From assembly GCA_964522605.1 (NCBI GenBank), contig CAZFWV010000412.1, positions 1 to 5,852 on the forward strand: a stretch of 5,852 nt of DNA. The letters run 5' to 3'. The translations under genes and the position numbers were made by a program. The first letter of the stretch is position 1. The number at the start of each line of letters is the position of its first letter. The notes below the pieces were generated by a model, which was given only the letters and a program-made list of their open reading frames with translations, had not been told where the DNA came from and ran no database searches. This document shows, piece by piece, positions 1-5,852 of the stretch. This stretch comes from CAVZLD01 sp964522605 (GTDB lineage Bacteria > Planctomycetota > Planctomycetia > Pirellulales > Pirellulaceae).

Positions 1-79
1 GGGGCGAGGGGAGCCAGAGTGGATCGGGTCCGCTACGGACGAGCCGGTCAGATTTTCAACAGACCAGCAGGGATCGGTC

Positions 80-172
80 GAGTACGAGTACGAGTACGAG
101 TACCGCTGCGCTGAGTACGAGTACGAGTACGAGTAGGAGTACGAGTACGAGTACGAGTAGGAGTAGGAGTAC
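80..172. repeat. GAGTAC hexanucleotide tandem array in two blocks
   Basis: Four perfect GAGTAC units run from 80 to 103. A 9-nt interruption, CGCTGCGCT, fills 104-112. Ten more units run from 113 to 172, of which seven are GAGTAC and three (131, 155, 161) are the variant GAGTAG. All units stay in exact six-base register within each block. The array is followed by GAAGGAGT, which looks like a decayed unit. A length divisible by three would keep it in frame, but GAGTAG introduces a stop in one frame and no gene crosses it. From memory, arrays of this hexamer occur in planctomycete intergenic spacers; their function is unknown to me. Confidence 0.95.
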
Positions 173-532
173 GAAGGAGTATCAAGCGTTTCCCGCATCG
201 AACACGCAGCTGCACGCGAGGCGGATCTGGTCGGTCGGCTCGCTGCGCTCGGCAACGTCATTTCCCGGCTGCGTCACTCTGGACGTTTTCCGGCGATTCT
301 CCGCGCGCCTCCGCGGCTTCCCCACTCTTCTCTCACCCCATCGTGCCCAAGGAAGTTCGAAGTCGCTCACCTTGCATCCTGGCTTGTCCGTTCTCGCTAA
401 CTTGACTGAATTCCGTTCACCCGGCGGTGCTAGCAGAGGATTGGCACGCATAGTGACGGATGTTTTCTATGTAGCGGCTAGGTAATGTGTGCCGATGATT
501 CCGATCGAAGGACCGCGCGATCGCCCGCTGTT

Positions 533-575
533 CCGTCGCGGTCATTGCACGATGTTGGATGCCTTCTGGCGACGG
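533..575 (+). promoter_or_regulatory. Possible leader stem-loop with a long loop
   Basis: CCGTCGC at 533-539 pairs perfectly with GCGACGG at 569-575, leaving a 29-nt loop. On its own a 7-bp stem with this loop could be chance, but two tighter hairpins follow immediately (589-603 and 611-628), so the whole stretch may fold as one structured leader. No known riboswitch core is recognised. Confidence 0.25.
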
Positions 576-588
576 CCGGAACCAATAC

Positions 589-628
589 CCCGGCGGCGCC
601 GGGTGTTTCCCTTGCGGGGGGCCGCAAG
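589..628 (+). promoter_or_regulatory. Tandem GC-rich hairpins in the secretin leader
   Basis: Two compact hairpins lie back to back, ending 32 nt before the secretin start. The first is CCCGGC-GGC-GCCGGG at 589-603, a perfect 6-bp stem. It can be capped outside by GGAA (578-581) pairing with TTCC (607-610). The second is CTTGCGG-GGGG-CCGCAAG at 611-628, a perfect 7-bp stem with a four-G loop. Neither is followed by a T run on either strand, so they do not look like intrinsic terminators. A role in mRNA stability or translational control of the secretin, or a small structured RNA, is possible but not shown. If a promoter lies downstream of 628 they would not be in the transcript. Confidence 0.4.
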
Positions 629-660
629 CTGACTCTCTCGACCAGTGAACGGAAATTAGG

Positions 661-3600
661 ATGATGCACCGAACACCGATGGTTCCCAGAGCGGATGGGC
701 GACGATTACGGCGAGAACGGCCAGGTTCGGGACGAGCGTTCCGCTTCCGCATCGGAAAGCTGCTGCTGGCGGGCATGGGGCTGCTGCTTGTTTCCGCCTC
801 CGCCTACGGACAGGAGCCGAATTCGATCGAGCCGAACGCGGCGACGAGTTCGCTGAAGTGGGTTCAGACGCCGTCGGGAGCTGTGTTGCAGTCCCAGCTG
901 AAACACCTTGGCTGGCAGCGATTGATCAAATCGATGCAAGGTCTGGTACCGGAACGGCTTGCCCTGTCGCAGGTCGATGACAGCTCGGACCTCTCCGTCA
1001 ATCTGCCGGCGCGATCGGGCGTGACCACACTGCGATTCAACCCGCAGACGGGTGATTATCAACTGCAGGGTCCCTTGGCACCGGCATGGCTGCGAATCAT
1101 TCAATGGTTGGACCAGCCGCCCTCGGCCACGGCCGACACGACGCAACTTGTGTCGGTGAATGAGGTCGATCCGAAGACGATTTCACGGGCGGTGAATCTT
1201 CTGCGGATGAGTGAATCCGGGCGCCAGCAGGCGGCGATTCGCTGGGGGGGCGACCTGCTCGGGATCCGACCGAGTGATGCGGCGGAAGATACGGAACGGA
1301 CGTTCGTCGAGCTGAAGCGGGCCGATAGTGGCGAATTATTGGCGCAGGCCGAGTCGCCCGACGGTCCGCCACCACGGCCGGAAGGCTCCGCACCGCCGCC
1401 CGATGCCGAAGGCCCTCCGACCGAACCACAACCTCCGGCGGAAGGTGATCTGGGTCTGGACGAGGAAACCGAGGGCACGTTAATGGGGCCCGTGCAGGTT
1501 GAGTTCGTCGAAGGGCTTGACGCGATCATTGTTCGAGGACGGAAGCCCGACGTCGATCGCGTGCTGCAGATCATCGAGCAATTGGAACAATTGAGCGAGG
1601 TGACCGAGCCGGCGATTGAACTGTACATGCTTGAGCACGTGAACAGTCAATCGATGACGGATCTGGTCAACGAACTGAACACGGCGCTCACAGCGCGTCA
1701 AGGAACGATCAGTCTGACGGCGCTGGTCAAGCCAAACGCCATTCTGCTGATCGGTCGCCCCGAGAGTGTCGAATCGACGCTGAAATTGATCCGACAACTG
1801 GACCAGCCGGTCGCTCCCGCGTCGCAATTTCAAATCTTCCGCCTGAAGCACATGCCGGTCACCGATGCGCAGGAAACGATCACGACGTTCTTCGAGGAAC
1901 GCGGCGGTCTTGGGCCGACGATCCAGGTGCAAGCCGATTTCCGTACGAACTCGTTGATCGTTTATGCCAGTCCCCGTGACATGGCGGAAGTCCGCTATCT
2001 GATCGAGAAGATTGACGTCAGTGAGAGCGAGGCGGTCAACGAAGTTCGCGTATTCAAACTGAAGAACGCACTCGCGGAAGAATTGGCGCCCGTGCTGCAA
2101 GCGACGCTCCGTGGTGAGGCGGTGACCGGGCAGGCTTTTGGGCCGGGTGCGCAGGGTGCCGGCGCGGGTGGACAGTCCGCCACACGTTCCTCAATGCTGA
2201 CCATGACACGGATCGATTCGGCGGGCAAAGAGATCTTGCGCTCCGGGTTGCTGACCGACGTGCGTGTGGCGGCAGATGCCCGCGCCAATTCGCTGGTTGT
2301 CACGGCGCCGGGGGACAGCATGGACCTGATCGCCGCACTGGTGAAACAGTTGGATGAGCTGCCAACATCGGAAGCGCAGATCAAAGTCTTCACGATCGTC
2401 AATGGCGATGCGGCGGCGCTGGCGCAGATGCTGAATGAGTTGTTCGGACAGACGTTCCAGCAGCAGACGACGCCGTTTGGTGCCGGGATCGGCGCGGGCG
2501 AGAGCAGTCTGGTACCCTTGCGATTTTCCGTTGACTATCGGACGAACAGCATCATTGCAACCGGCTCGGCACCCGATCTGGACGTCGTCGAAGCGATCCT
2601 GCTGCGGTTGGATGAAGGTGACCTGCGCAGGCGGAAAAGTCGGGTCTATCGTCTGTTGAATGCGCCCGCCCAGGACGTGGCCACCGCGATCAACCAGTTG
2701 ATCGCCACGCAGCGGCAAGTGGAACTGTTGGCGCCCGAGGCAGTCACTCCGTTTGAGCTCGTCGATCGCGAAGTGATCGTCGTCCCGGAACTCGTCAGCA
2801 ACAGTCTGCTGATCAGTGCCACACCGGAATACTTTGAGGAGATTGCCGAGCTGGTCAAGGAACTGGACGAACGGCCGCCGATGGTGCTGATTCAGGTGCT
2901 GATTGCCGAAGTGGAGTTGGGGACGACGGACGAGCTGGGTGTGGAGCTTGGCATCCAGGATTCGCTGCTGTTCGATCGCAGCACGGTTGCCGGAGGGTTG
3001 CTGGACCCGGGCTTCAACTTTAACAACCGGCCGTTGGGGAATTCGGACTCGGCGGCGTCGCTCGCGACGCGCGAAAAACTGGCCGGACAAGGGCTCACCA
3101 GTCTTGCCGTTGGTCGCACGAATTCGGATTTGGGTTACGGCGGCCTCGTGTTGTCCGCCAACAGTGAATCGATCAATATACTGATTCGAGCGTTACAAGC
3201 CAGCCGTCGCTTGGACATCCTGAGTCGACCGCAGGTGATGACCCTGAATAACCAGCCCGCATTTGTCCTCGTGGGGCAGCGCGTTCCCATTGTCGATTCG
3301 ACGACGCAGGCACAGGGTGTCGTCACGAACTCGGTCAATTTGACCAACGTGGGTTTGGTGCTCGGCGTGACGCCGCGGATCAGTCCCGACGGATTGGTAG
3401 TGATGGAGATCGACGCGGAGAAATCCAGCCTGTCGGATCAGGGGATTCCCATTTCGATTTCCGCCACCGGCGATGTGATTGAGTCGCCCATTATCAACAC
3501 GACTCAGGCCCAGACGACGGTTAGCGCACGCAGCGGTCAGACGGTAATTCTGGGCGGTCTGATTACGAAGACCCGCGCAACGATCGACCGCAGCGTTCCC

Positions 3601-4122
3601 TACCTGGGCGACATTCCCGTCATCGGCTCACTGTTCCGTTACGACTTCGCTACCGATGATCGCACGGAACTGCTGATCATCATGACTCCCTACATTGTTC
3701 GTAAACCAGAAGACTCGGACTGGCTGTTGCAGATGGAAGCCGAGCGAATGAGCTGGTGTCTGGCGGATGTGATCAGTGTTCACGGAACCGATGGCAGCTT
3801 CTCTCTGCTCCCCCCGGAGATGTCGCAACCCGAGGTCATCTACCCGGACGTGCAACCAACCGTACCAAAGACCATGACGCCTGGTCTGCAGGAAGAAATC
3901 CCATCGCCGACAACTCAGCCCGGTGCCGCGGCTCCTTGGCCGCAAGACAATCTGATCATCCCGCCGGGAAGCGATGGTGCAAATCTGGATCGGTCGTTCA
4001 ATCAGGGGCCCGTCACCAAGTCCCGTGAGCGAGCGGTCGCACCGGTCAACTACCTCAATTCAGCGGAAGATGGCAAGTCACGATGGCCAACCAAACGCAG
4101 TTTCTTTTCCCGAAAAAAATGA
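661..4122 (+). CDS. gspD: Multi-ring outer-membrane secretin (GspD/PulD superfamily)
   Basis: This secretin would form the gated outer-membrane channel of a type II secretion or related pilus system; the symbol marks the closest family only. An Arg-rich n-region and hydrophobic core at 34-48 form a signal peptide, with likely cleavage after AYG at 50. Residues 60-153 may be a degenerate ring module. NolW-like secretin N modules then follow at about 160-312 (split by a Pro-rich insert at 232-262), 318-383, 387-453, 459-567, 570-653 and 658-738; four carry an NSL/NAI/NSI-type strand motif. Gly-rich loops at 484-507 and 596-615 recall the GspD N3 loop. The secretin domain spans 741-1014, with VPIVDS at 875, a SGQTVILGG strand at 958 and VPYLGDIPVIGSLF at 979-992. 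A Pro-rich tail (1015-1153) ends in basic residues. At 1153 residues it is far longer than typical GspD (about 650-700), and I see no clear N0 domain. An in-frame TGA at 646-648 excludes an earlier start; ATGs at 664 and 679 are alternatives. The ribosome binding site is weak. Confidence 0.95.
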   Translation: MMHRTPMVPRADGRRLRRERPGSGRAFRFRIGKLLLAGMGLLLVSASAYGQEPNSIEPNAATSSLKWVQTPSGAVLQSQLKHLGWQRLIKSMQGLVPERLALSQVDDSSDLSVNLPARSGVTTLRFNPQTGDYQLQGPLAPAWLRIIQWLDQPPSATADTTQLVSVNEVDPKTISRAVNLLRMSESGRQQAAIRWGGDLLGIRPSDAAEDTERTFVELKRADSGELLAQAESPDGPPPRPEGSAPPPDAEGPPTEPQPPAEGDLGLDEETEGTLMGPVQVEFVEGLDAIIVRGRKPDVDRVLQIIEQLEQLSEVTEPAIELYMLEHVNSQSMTDLVNELNTALTARQGTISLTALVKPNAILLIGRPESVESTLKLIRQLDQPVAPASQFQIFRLKHMPVTDAQETITTFFEERGGLGPTIQVQADFRTNSLIVYASPRDMAEVRYLIEKIDVSESEAVNEVRVFKLKNALAEELAPVLQATLRGEAVTGQAFGPGAQGAGAGGQSATRSSMLTMTRIDSAGKEILRSGLLTDVRVAADARANSLVVTAPGDSMDLIAALVKQLDELPTSEAQIKVFTIVNGDAAALAQMLNELFGQTFQQQTTPFGAGIGAGESSLVPLRFSVDYRTNSIIATGSAPDLDVVEAILLRLDEGDLRRRKSRVYRLLNAPAQDVATAINQLIATQRQVELLAPEAVTPFELVDREVIVVPELVSNSLLISATPEYFEEIAELVKELDERPPMVLIQVLIAEVELGTTDELGVELGIQDSLLFDRSTVAGGLLDPGFNFNNRPLGNSDSAASLATREKLAGQGLTSLAVGRTNSDLGYGGLVLSANSESINILIRALQASRRLDILSRPQVMTLNNQPAFVLVGQRVPIVDSTTQAQGVVTNSVNLTNVGLVLGVTPRISPDGLVVMEIDAEKSSLSDQGIPISISATGDVIESPIINTTQAQTTVSARSGQTVILGGLITKTRATIDRSVPYLGDIPVIGSLFRYDFATDDRTELLIIMTPYIVRKPEDSDWLLQMEAERMSWCLADVISVHGTDGSFSLLPPEMSQPEVIYPDVQPTVPKTMTPGLQEEIPSPTTQPGAAAPWPQDNLIIPPGSDGANLDRSFNQGPVTKSRERAVAPVNYLNSAEDGKSRWPTKRSFFSRKK
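4083..4122 (+). other. Secretin/lipoprotein start-stop overlap
   Basis: The secretin stop TGA occupies 4120-4122. Two in-frame lipoprotein starts lie within its last codons: ATG 4083 (40-nt overlap) and ATG 4119 (4-nt ATGA overlap, preceded by a run of seven A). Either arrangement points to translational coupling and to a shared transcript, so the two proteins are likely made in linked amounts. No independent Shine-Dalgarno sequence is convincing for either start, which fits re-initiation by terminating ribosomes. Confidence 0.75.
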
Positions 4123-5297
4123 TCTACGTTCCTTCCATATCTACGACCTGCCGCGTTGTCCAACTCGGCTGCCTGACGCTGTTCATCCTGGGACTGAGCG
4201 GATGTCAGTCGCTGCGCGATCGGACCGCATCTCTTTCTCAGAAGACCAAGGATGTCCTGTCCTGGAATGACGAGGAGGAGCCTGGCCCGACCGAGCAACC
4301 GGCGAAGATGGTCGCGATCTGGAGTGAATCGGTCATCTATGGTCCAGACAGTCAGCCCACCCGAGGTCTCGGCGGGCGGATCTACTTCTACAATGCAAAG
4401 CATCAAGCGGTGCCCGTCTCGGGCGAGCTGGTCGTCTATGCGTACGATGACCAGACGGGCGAAGATCGTCAGGAACCCGATCGCAAATACGTGATTACTG
4501 CAGAACAGTTGCAGCAACACTTGAGCGAGTCGGAATTTGGACCGTCGTATAGTGTCTGGGTTCCCTGGGATTCCGTCGGCGGTGAACAACAGGCAGTCAG
4601 CCTGCTACCGATCTTCAAAGGTTCCGACGGACAAGTTGTTGCTGGCGATTATGCTCGCAACCTGTTGTCCGGAAAGAAACAGCAGGCGCGACGCGTACCG
4701 AACGATCGACGCCAGATCCTCGAACGATCGTATGGCCCAGGATCCGCATCCGCCGTGCAACATGTCTCGTACGCCAGCCAGGCGAGTGAAGAGGAGAAAC
4801 TCAAAAACGCGGCTGCCGCAATCGATAGCACCGTGGAGAACGAACAGCAGGGACTTCGCTCGAGCACGTTTGAAGTTCCCGCCTCGATGCGTCAAAGACT
4901 ACTGCGTGATGCCGCGGCTCCCCAAGCGAGCTTCGACGATCGCAACACGGCGCAGCGACGGGAGAGTGTTGCCGAAAGAATCGAGCGAATCCAGCTGCAG
5001 TCTAACGATCTTGAGGCGCGGGAGGCGTGGGGTCCGCCGACCCTGCCACGGACAACTCATCGCGAACTTCTGAAATCCCCGGCTCCAGCTGCGCCATCTT
5101 CACCGCAAGCTTCCGGTCTTCCTCTGTGGCAACGACCCCGCGCAACGTGGCGATCCGATCCTCAACCTCCAGCCGGATCGAACCCCGCTTCTGGATACGA
5201 TTTGCCGAGTTCAAACGGCGTTCCACTGTATTCTGAACCCGTGTCGCCGGCAGCGATGCGTACTGGAACCCAACCGTCATTTGGGTTTGAAGGTTGA
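4083..5297 (+). CDS. Planctomycete-type lipoprotein paired with secretin
   Basis: A predicted lipoprotein of unknown function, 404 residues. The hydrophobic segment VVQLGCLTLFILGLSG is followed by a lipobox LSGC with the acylated cysteine at 41; the next residue is Gln, which does not suggest inner-membrane retention. A compact core at about 75-190 includes QPTRGLGGRIYFYNAK, a beta-rich ELVVYAYDD stretch and SYSVWVPWDSVGG; I recall this kind of core in planctomycete proteins near secretins but cannot verify it. Residues 235-315 are charged and probably helical. The tail 316-404 is Pro/Ser/Ala/Arg-rich and is encoded antisense to the BON gene. The 4083 start overlaps the secretin by 40 nt and has a weak GGAAG 13 nt upstream. 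ATG 4119 overlaps the secretin stop as ATGA and gives a more usual 28-residue signal peptide, so it is equally plausible. The position suggests co-translation with the secretin and possibly a pilotin-like or outer-membrane partner role (inference). Confidence 0.85.
   Translation: MANQTQFLFPKKMIYVPSISTTCRVVQLGCLTLFILGLSGCQSLRDRTASLSQKTKDVLSWNDEEEPGPTEQPAKMVAIWSESVIYGPDSQPTRGLGGRIYFYNAKHQAVPVSGELVVYAYDDQTGEDRQEPDRKYVITAEQLQQHLSESEFGPSYSVWVPWDSVGGEQQAVSLLPIFKGSDGQVVAGDYARNLLSGKKQQARRVPNDRRQILERSYGPGSASAVQHVSYASQASEEEKLKNAAAAIDSTVENEQQGLRSSTFEVPASMRQRLLRDAAAPQASFDDRNTAQRRESVAERIERIQLQSNDLEAREAWGPPTLPRTTHRELLKSPAPAAPSSPQASGLPLWQRPRATWRSDPQPPAGSNPASGYDLPSSNGVPLYSEPVSPAAMRTGTQPSFGFEG
5002..5297. other. 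296-nt convergent antisense coding overlap
   Basis: Both strands are open and appear to be coding. The + strand carries residues 307-404 and the stop (TGA 5295-5297) of the lipoprotein. The minus strand carries residues 180-276 and the stop (TAG, 5004-5002) of the BON protein, including its entire BON domain (about 5244-5047). First codon positions face each other. The BON wobble position faces the second position of the lipoprotein codons, and the lipoprotein wobble faces the BON second position. By hand count 66 of the 98 lipoprotein residues here are P, A, S, T, G, R or W, against 40 of 100 in residues 91-190. That bias is expected if GC-rich BON wobble bases dictate the opposite frame. 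The BON frame is therefore likely the older one. Confidence 0.8.
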
Positions 5298-5832
5298 CCG
5301 TCCGGTTGCCGCCCATCCGGCCCATCTGGTTCATGCCTCGGTTGCCGCCCATCAGCCCGCCCCGCTGGGTCATTCCGCGCTGGTTCAGGCCGCCCATTCC
5401 CGACATGCCCGAAAGGCCTCCTCGACCGCCGCCCAGCAGGCTGGAACCACCGAGCAGACTCGAGCCGCCGTAAAGACCACCGGCCGTCATTCCGCGACCG
5501 CCCATCGCAGAGCCGGTGGCGCCAGAGTCAATCGCCCCGACAAATCCCGTGTCTCGCGTATCGGAGCCGACAAACTGGCCCGCCTGACGCGCGCCGCGCA
5601 CGAACCGTTCGGAATTCGTAATTTCACCGACGCTGGACAATTGCTCCAGGGAGGTTCCGACTGCGGTCGACCCGCCGCCGCTTCGACTGGTCGTTGGGCT
5701 CCCCAGTGTGCGGCTGCCAAACATGCCACTGGTGGTCATCTGACCCCGCAAGTTCGAACTGCCCATCAGCAGCAGGCCGAGTCCCAAAGCAGCGAATACG
5801 GGAAATCGAATTTGGATCGTCGGGCGGTTCAT
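5002..5832 (-). CDS. Exported Gly/Met-rich BON-domain protein
   Basis: A 276-residue envelope protein. The signal peptide is MNRPTIQIRF followed by a hydrophobic core (11-23), with likely cleavage near LRG at 30. Residues 31-107 are Ser/Thr/Gly-rich with a short SERFVRGARQAGQFVG segment at 74-89. Residues 108-177 form a low-complexity Gly/Met/Arg-rich linker with two GGSSLL copies. Residues 197-262 form a BON domain: an initial helix (VQNTVERRLNSA), a strand with IRLEVEDRIATLRGVV, a helix containing EEDRKLAVKMAQLEPGI and a final VRDELSV strand. BON domains (as in OsmY) bind membranes or proteins in the periplasm, and one occurs in the Tad-pilus secretins CpaC/RcpA. The exact role is unknown. 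The start is set by a perfect ribosome binding site 7 nt upstream. The 3' end runs convergently into the lipoprotein gene; the promoter lies outside the window. Confidence 0.9.
   Translation of the reverse strand: MNRPTIQIRFPVFAALGLGLLLMGSSNLRGQMTTSGMFGSRTLGSPTTSRSGGGSTAVGTSLEQLSSVGEITNSERFVRGARQAGQFVGSDTRDTGFVGAIDSGATGSAMGGRGMTAGGLYGGSSLLGGSSLLGGGRGGLSGMSGMGGLNQRGMTQRGGLMGGNRGMNQMGRMGGNRTVNLQTQMTVGFQYASLPATRVQNTVERRLNSANRIQKRGSIRLEVEDRIATLRGVVATEEDRKLAVKMAQLEPGISEVRDELSVAGSADPTPPAPQDR
5302..5511 (-). repeat. Gly/Met/Arg-rich low-complexity linker coding repeat
   Basis: This part of the BON gene encodes residues 108-177. Two adjacent 18-nt units (5434-5469) each encode GGSSLL. They are followed by GGxxGM, QRGM and MGGNRGM-type segments, with nine Met residues in all. 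The nucleotide copies of GGSSLL differ at several bases, so the repetition is mainly at protein level. The segment ends five bases before the point where the lipoprotein frame from the other strand stops. It probably forms a flexible or self-associating linker between the N-terminal part and the BON domain. Confidence 0.75.
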
Positions 5833-5837
5833 TTTCC

Positions 5838-5846
5838 CACCTCCTC
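5838..5846 (-). promoter_or_regulatory. Strong ribosome binding site of the BON gene
   Basis: Read on the minus strand this is GAGGAGGTG, a near-complete match to the anti-Shine-Dalgarno sequence. The AGGAGG core ends 7 nt before the ATG at 5832. It fixes the start codon and contrasts with the weak sites of the two + strand genes, which suggests the BON protein is translated efficiently. Confidence 0.9.
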
Positions 5847-5852
5847 TATCCT

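Larger units (their letters stand above)
411..654. repeat. 10-bp inverted repeat pair spanning the leader
   Basis: TTCCGTTCAC at 411-420 is the exact reverse complement of GTGAACGGAA at 645-654. With one bulged A the match extends outward by AATT on each side (409-412 against 653-657). The right arm lies directly before the secretin start codon and contains the only weak GGA-type ribosome binding candidate (651-653). If transcription begins upstream of 409, the two arms could pair in the mRNA and cover that start region. They could also be two operator half-sites or the ends of a small decayed element. I see no target-site duplication that would support the last option. Confidence 0.4.
1..660. 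other. Gene-free spacer upstream of the secretin
   Basis: I find no supportable protein or RNA gene here. From left to right it holds a G-rich edge (1-20), a GAGTAC hexamer array (80-172), a stretch of mixed composition with a small CCGCG/CGCGG stem (301-305 with 312-316), one arm of an inverted repeat (411-420), a weak promoter-like pair (TTGGCA 441-446 and TTCTAT 465-470, 18-bp spacing, only 3 of 6 matches in the second box), and a hairpin-rich leader (533-628). The secretin promoter is expected here but I cannot place it. An 89-codon open frame on the minus strand (451-182) has a composition that looks like translated spacer. The start of the window could contain the end of a neighbouring gene, but no frame is convincing. 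Confidence 0.7.

Noticed and set aside
1..20. G-rich left edge as an arm of a dispersed palindromic repeat
   Set aside because: Only one arm could be inside the window, so the palindrome cannot be seen or tested here.
241..249. Second copy of the CGCTGCGCT interruption found in the hexamer array
   Set aside because: A single 9-bp GC-rich match within one spacer can easily arise by chance.
182..451. 89-codon open frame on the minus strand in the spacer
   Set aside because: Arg/Pro-rich composition with no domain, signal or ribosome binding site that I can see; more likely a GC-rich spacer read by chance. A conserved homologue would change this.
441..457. Sigma-54-like site TTGGCACG with GTGAC at the -12 part
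   Set aside because: The -24 half matches well, but the essential GC of the -12 element is GA, and it lies over 200 bp from the start codon.
441..470. Sigma-70-like promoter TTGGCA, 18 bp, TTCTAT
   Set aside because: The -10 box matches only 3 of 6 bases and lacks the key second-position A; too weak to list as a feature.
589..628. Tandem hairpins as a bidirectional intrinsic terminator
   Set aside because: No T run follows on either strand, and no gene end lies close by on the upstream side.
1480..2100. 206-codon open frame on the minus strand inside the secretin gene
   Set aside because: Shadow frame with Asp/Arg/Gln/Leu-rich repetition caused by the secretin N modules on the other strand.
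2191..3090. 299-codon open frame on the minus strand inside the secretin gene
   Set aside because: It is a shadow of the secretin frame: Arg/Gln/His-rich with no recognisable fold, while the + strand encodes clear secretin modules throughout.
4537..5073. 178-codon + strand frame overlapping the lipoprotein gene
   Set aside because: Arg-rich with no signal or motif; the lipoprotein frame has the conserved-looking core over the same bases.

Overview
The window looks like part of a planctomycete chromosome (phylum Planctomycetota, probably Pirellulales or Planctomycetales). That assignment is an inference from three things: a very long multi-ring secretin followed directly by a lipoprotein of a type I associate with planctomycetes, a signal-peptide-bearing Gly/Met-rich BON protein, and a hexameric GAGTAC tandem array in the spacer. 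The DNA is GC-rich, and the genes on the + strand lack strong Shine-Dalgarno sequences.

Layout. Positions 1-660 hold no gene I can support. They contain a GAGTAC/GAGTAG repeat array (80-172), a 10-bp inverted repeat pair (411-420 and 645-654) and a group of GC-rich hairpins (533-628) that would lie in the 5' leader of the first gene. Positions 661-4122 (+) encode a 1153-residue outer-membrane secretin of the GspD/PulD superfamily, with about six or seven periplasmic ring modules instead of the usual four, and a 139-residue C-terminal tail. A lipoprotein gene (4083-5297, +) overlaps its 3' end by 40 nt, or by only 4 nt (ATGA) if the inner start at 4119 is used. On the opposite strand, 5832-5002 encodes a 276-residue exported BON-domain protein with a perfect ribosome binding site.

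The most unusual structure is the 296-nt convergent, fully antisense coding overlap between the lipoprotein and BON genes (5002-5297). The whole BON domain is encoded inside it. The frame register places the wobble positions of the BON gene over the second codon positions of the lipoprotein gene, which can explain the Pro/Ala/Ser/Thr/Arg/Gly-rich tail of the lipoprotein.

Working together (inference): the secretin would form a gated channel in the outer membrane, and the co-translated lipoprotein is a candidate outer-membrane partner. The exported BON protein could act in the same envelope compartment. No ATPase, platform protein or pseudopilin gene is in the window, so type II secretion, type IV pilus and another secretin system cannot be told apart here. 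I found no clearly new multi-gene system.
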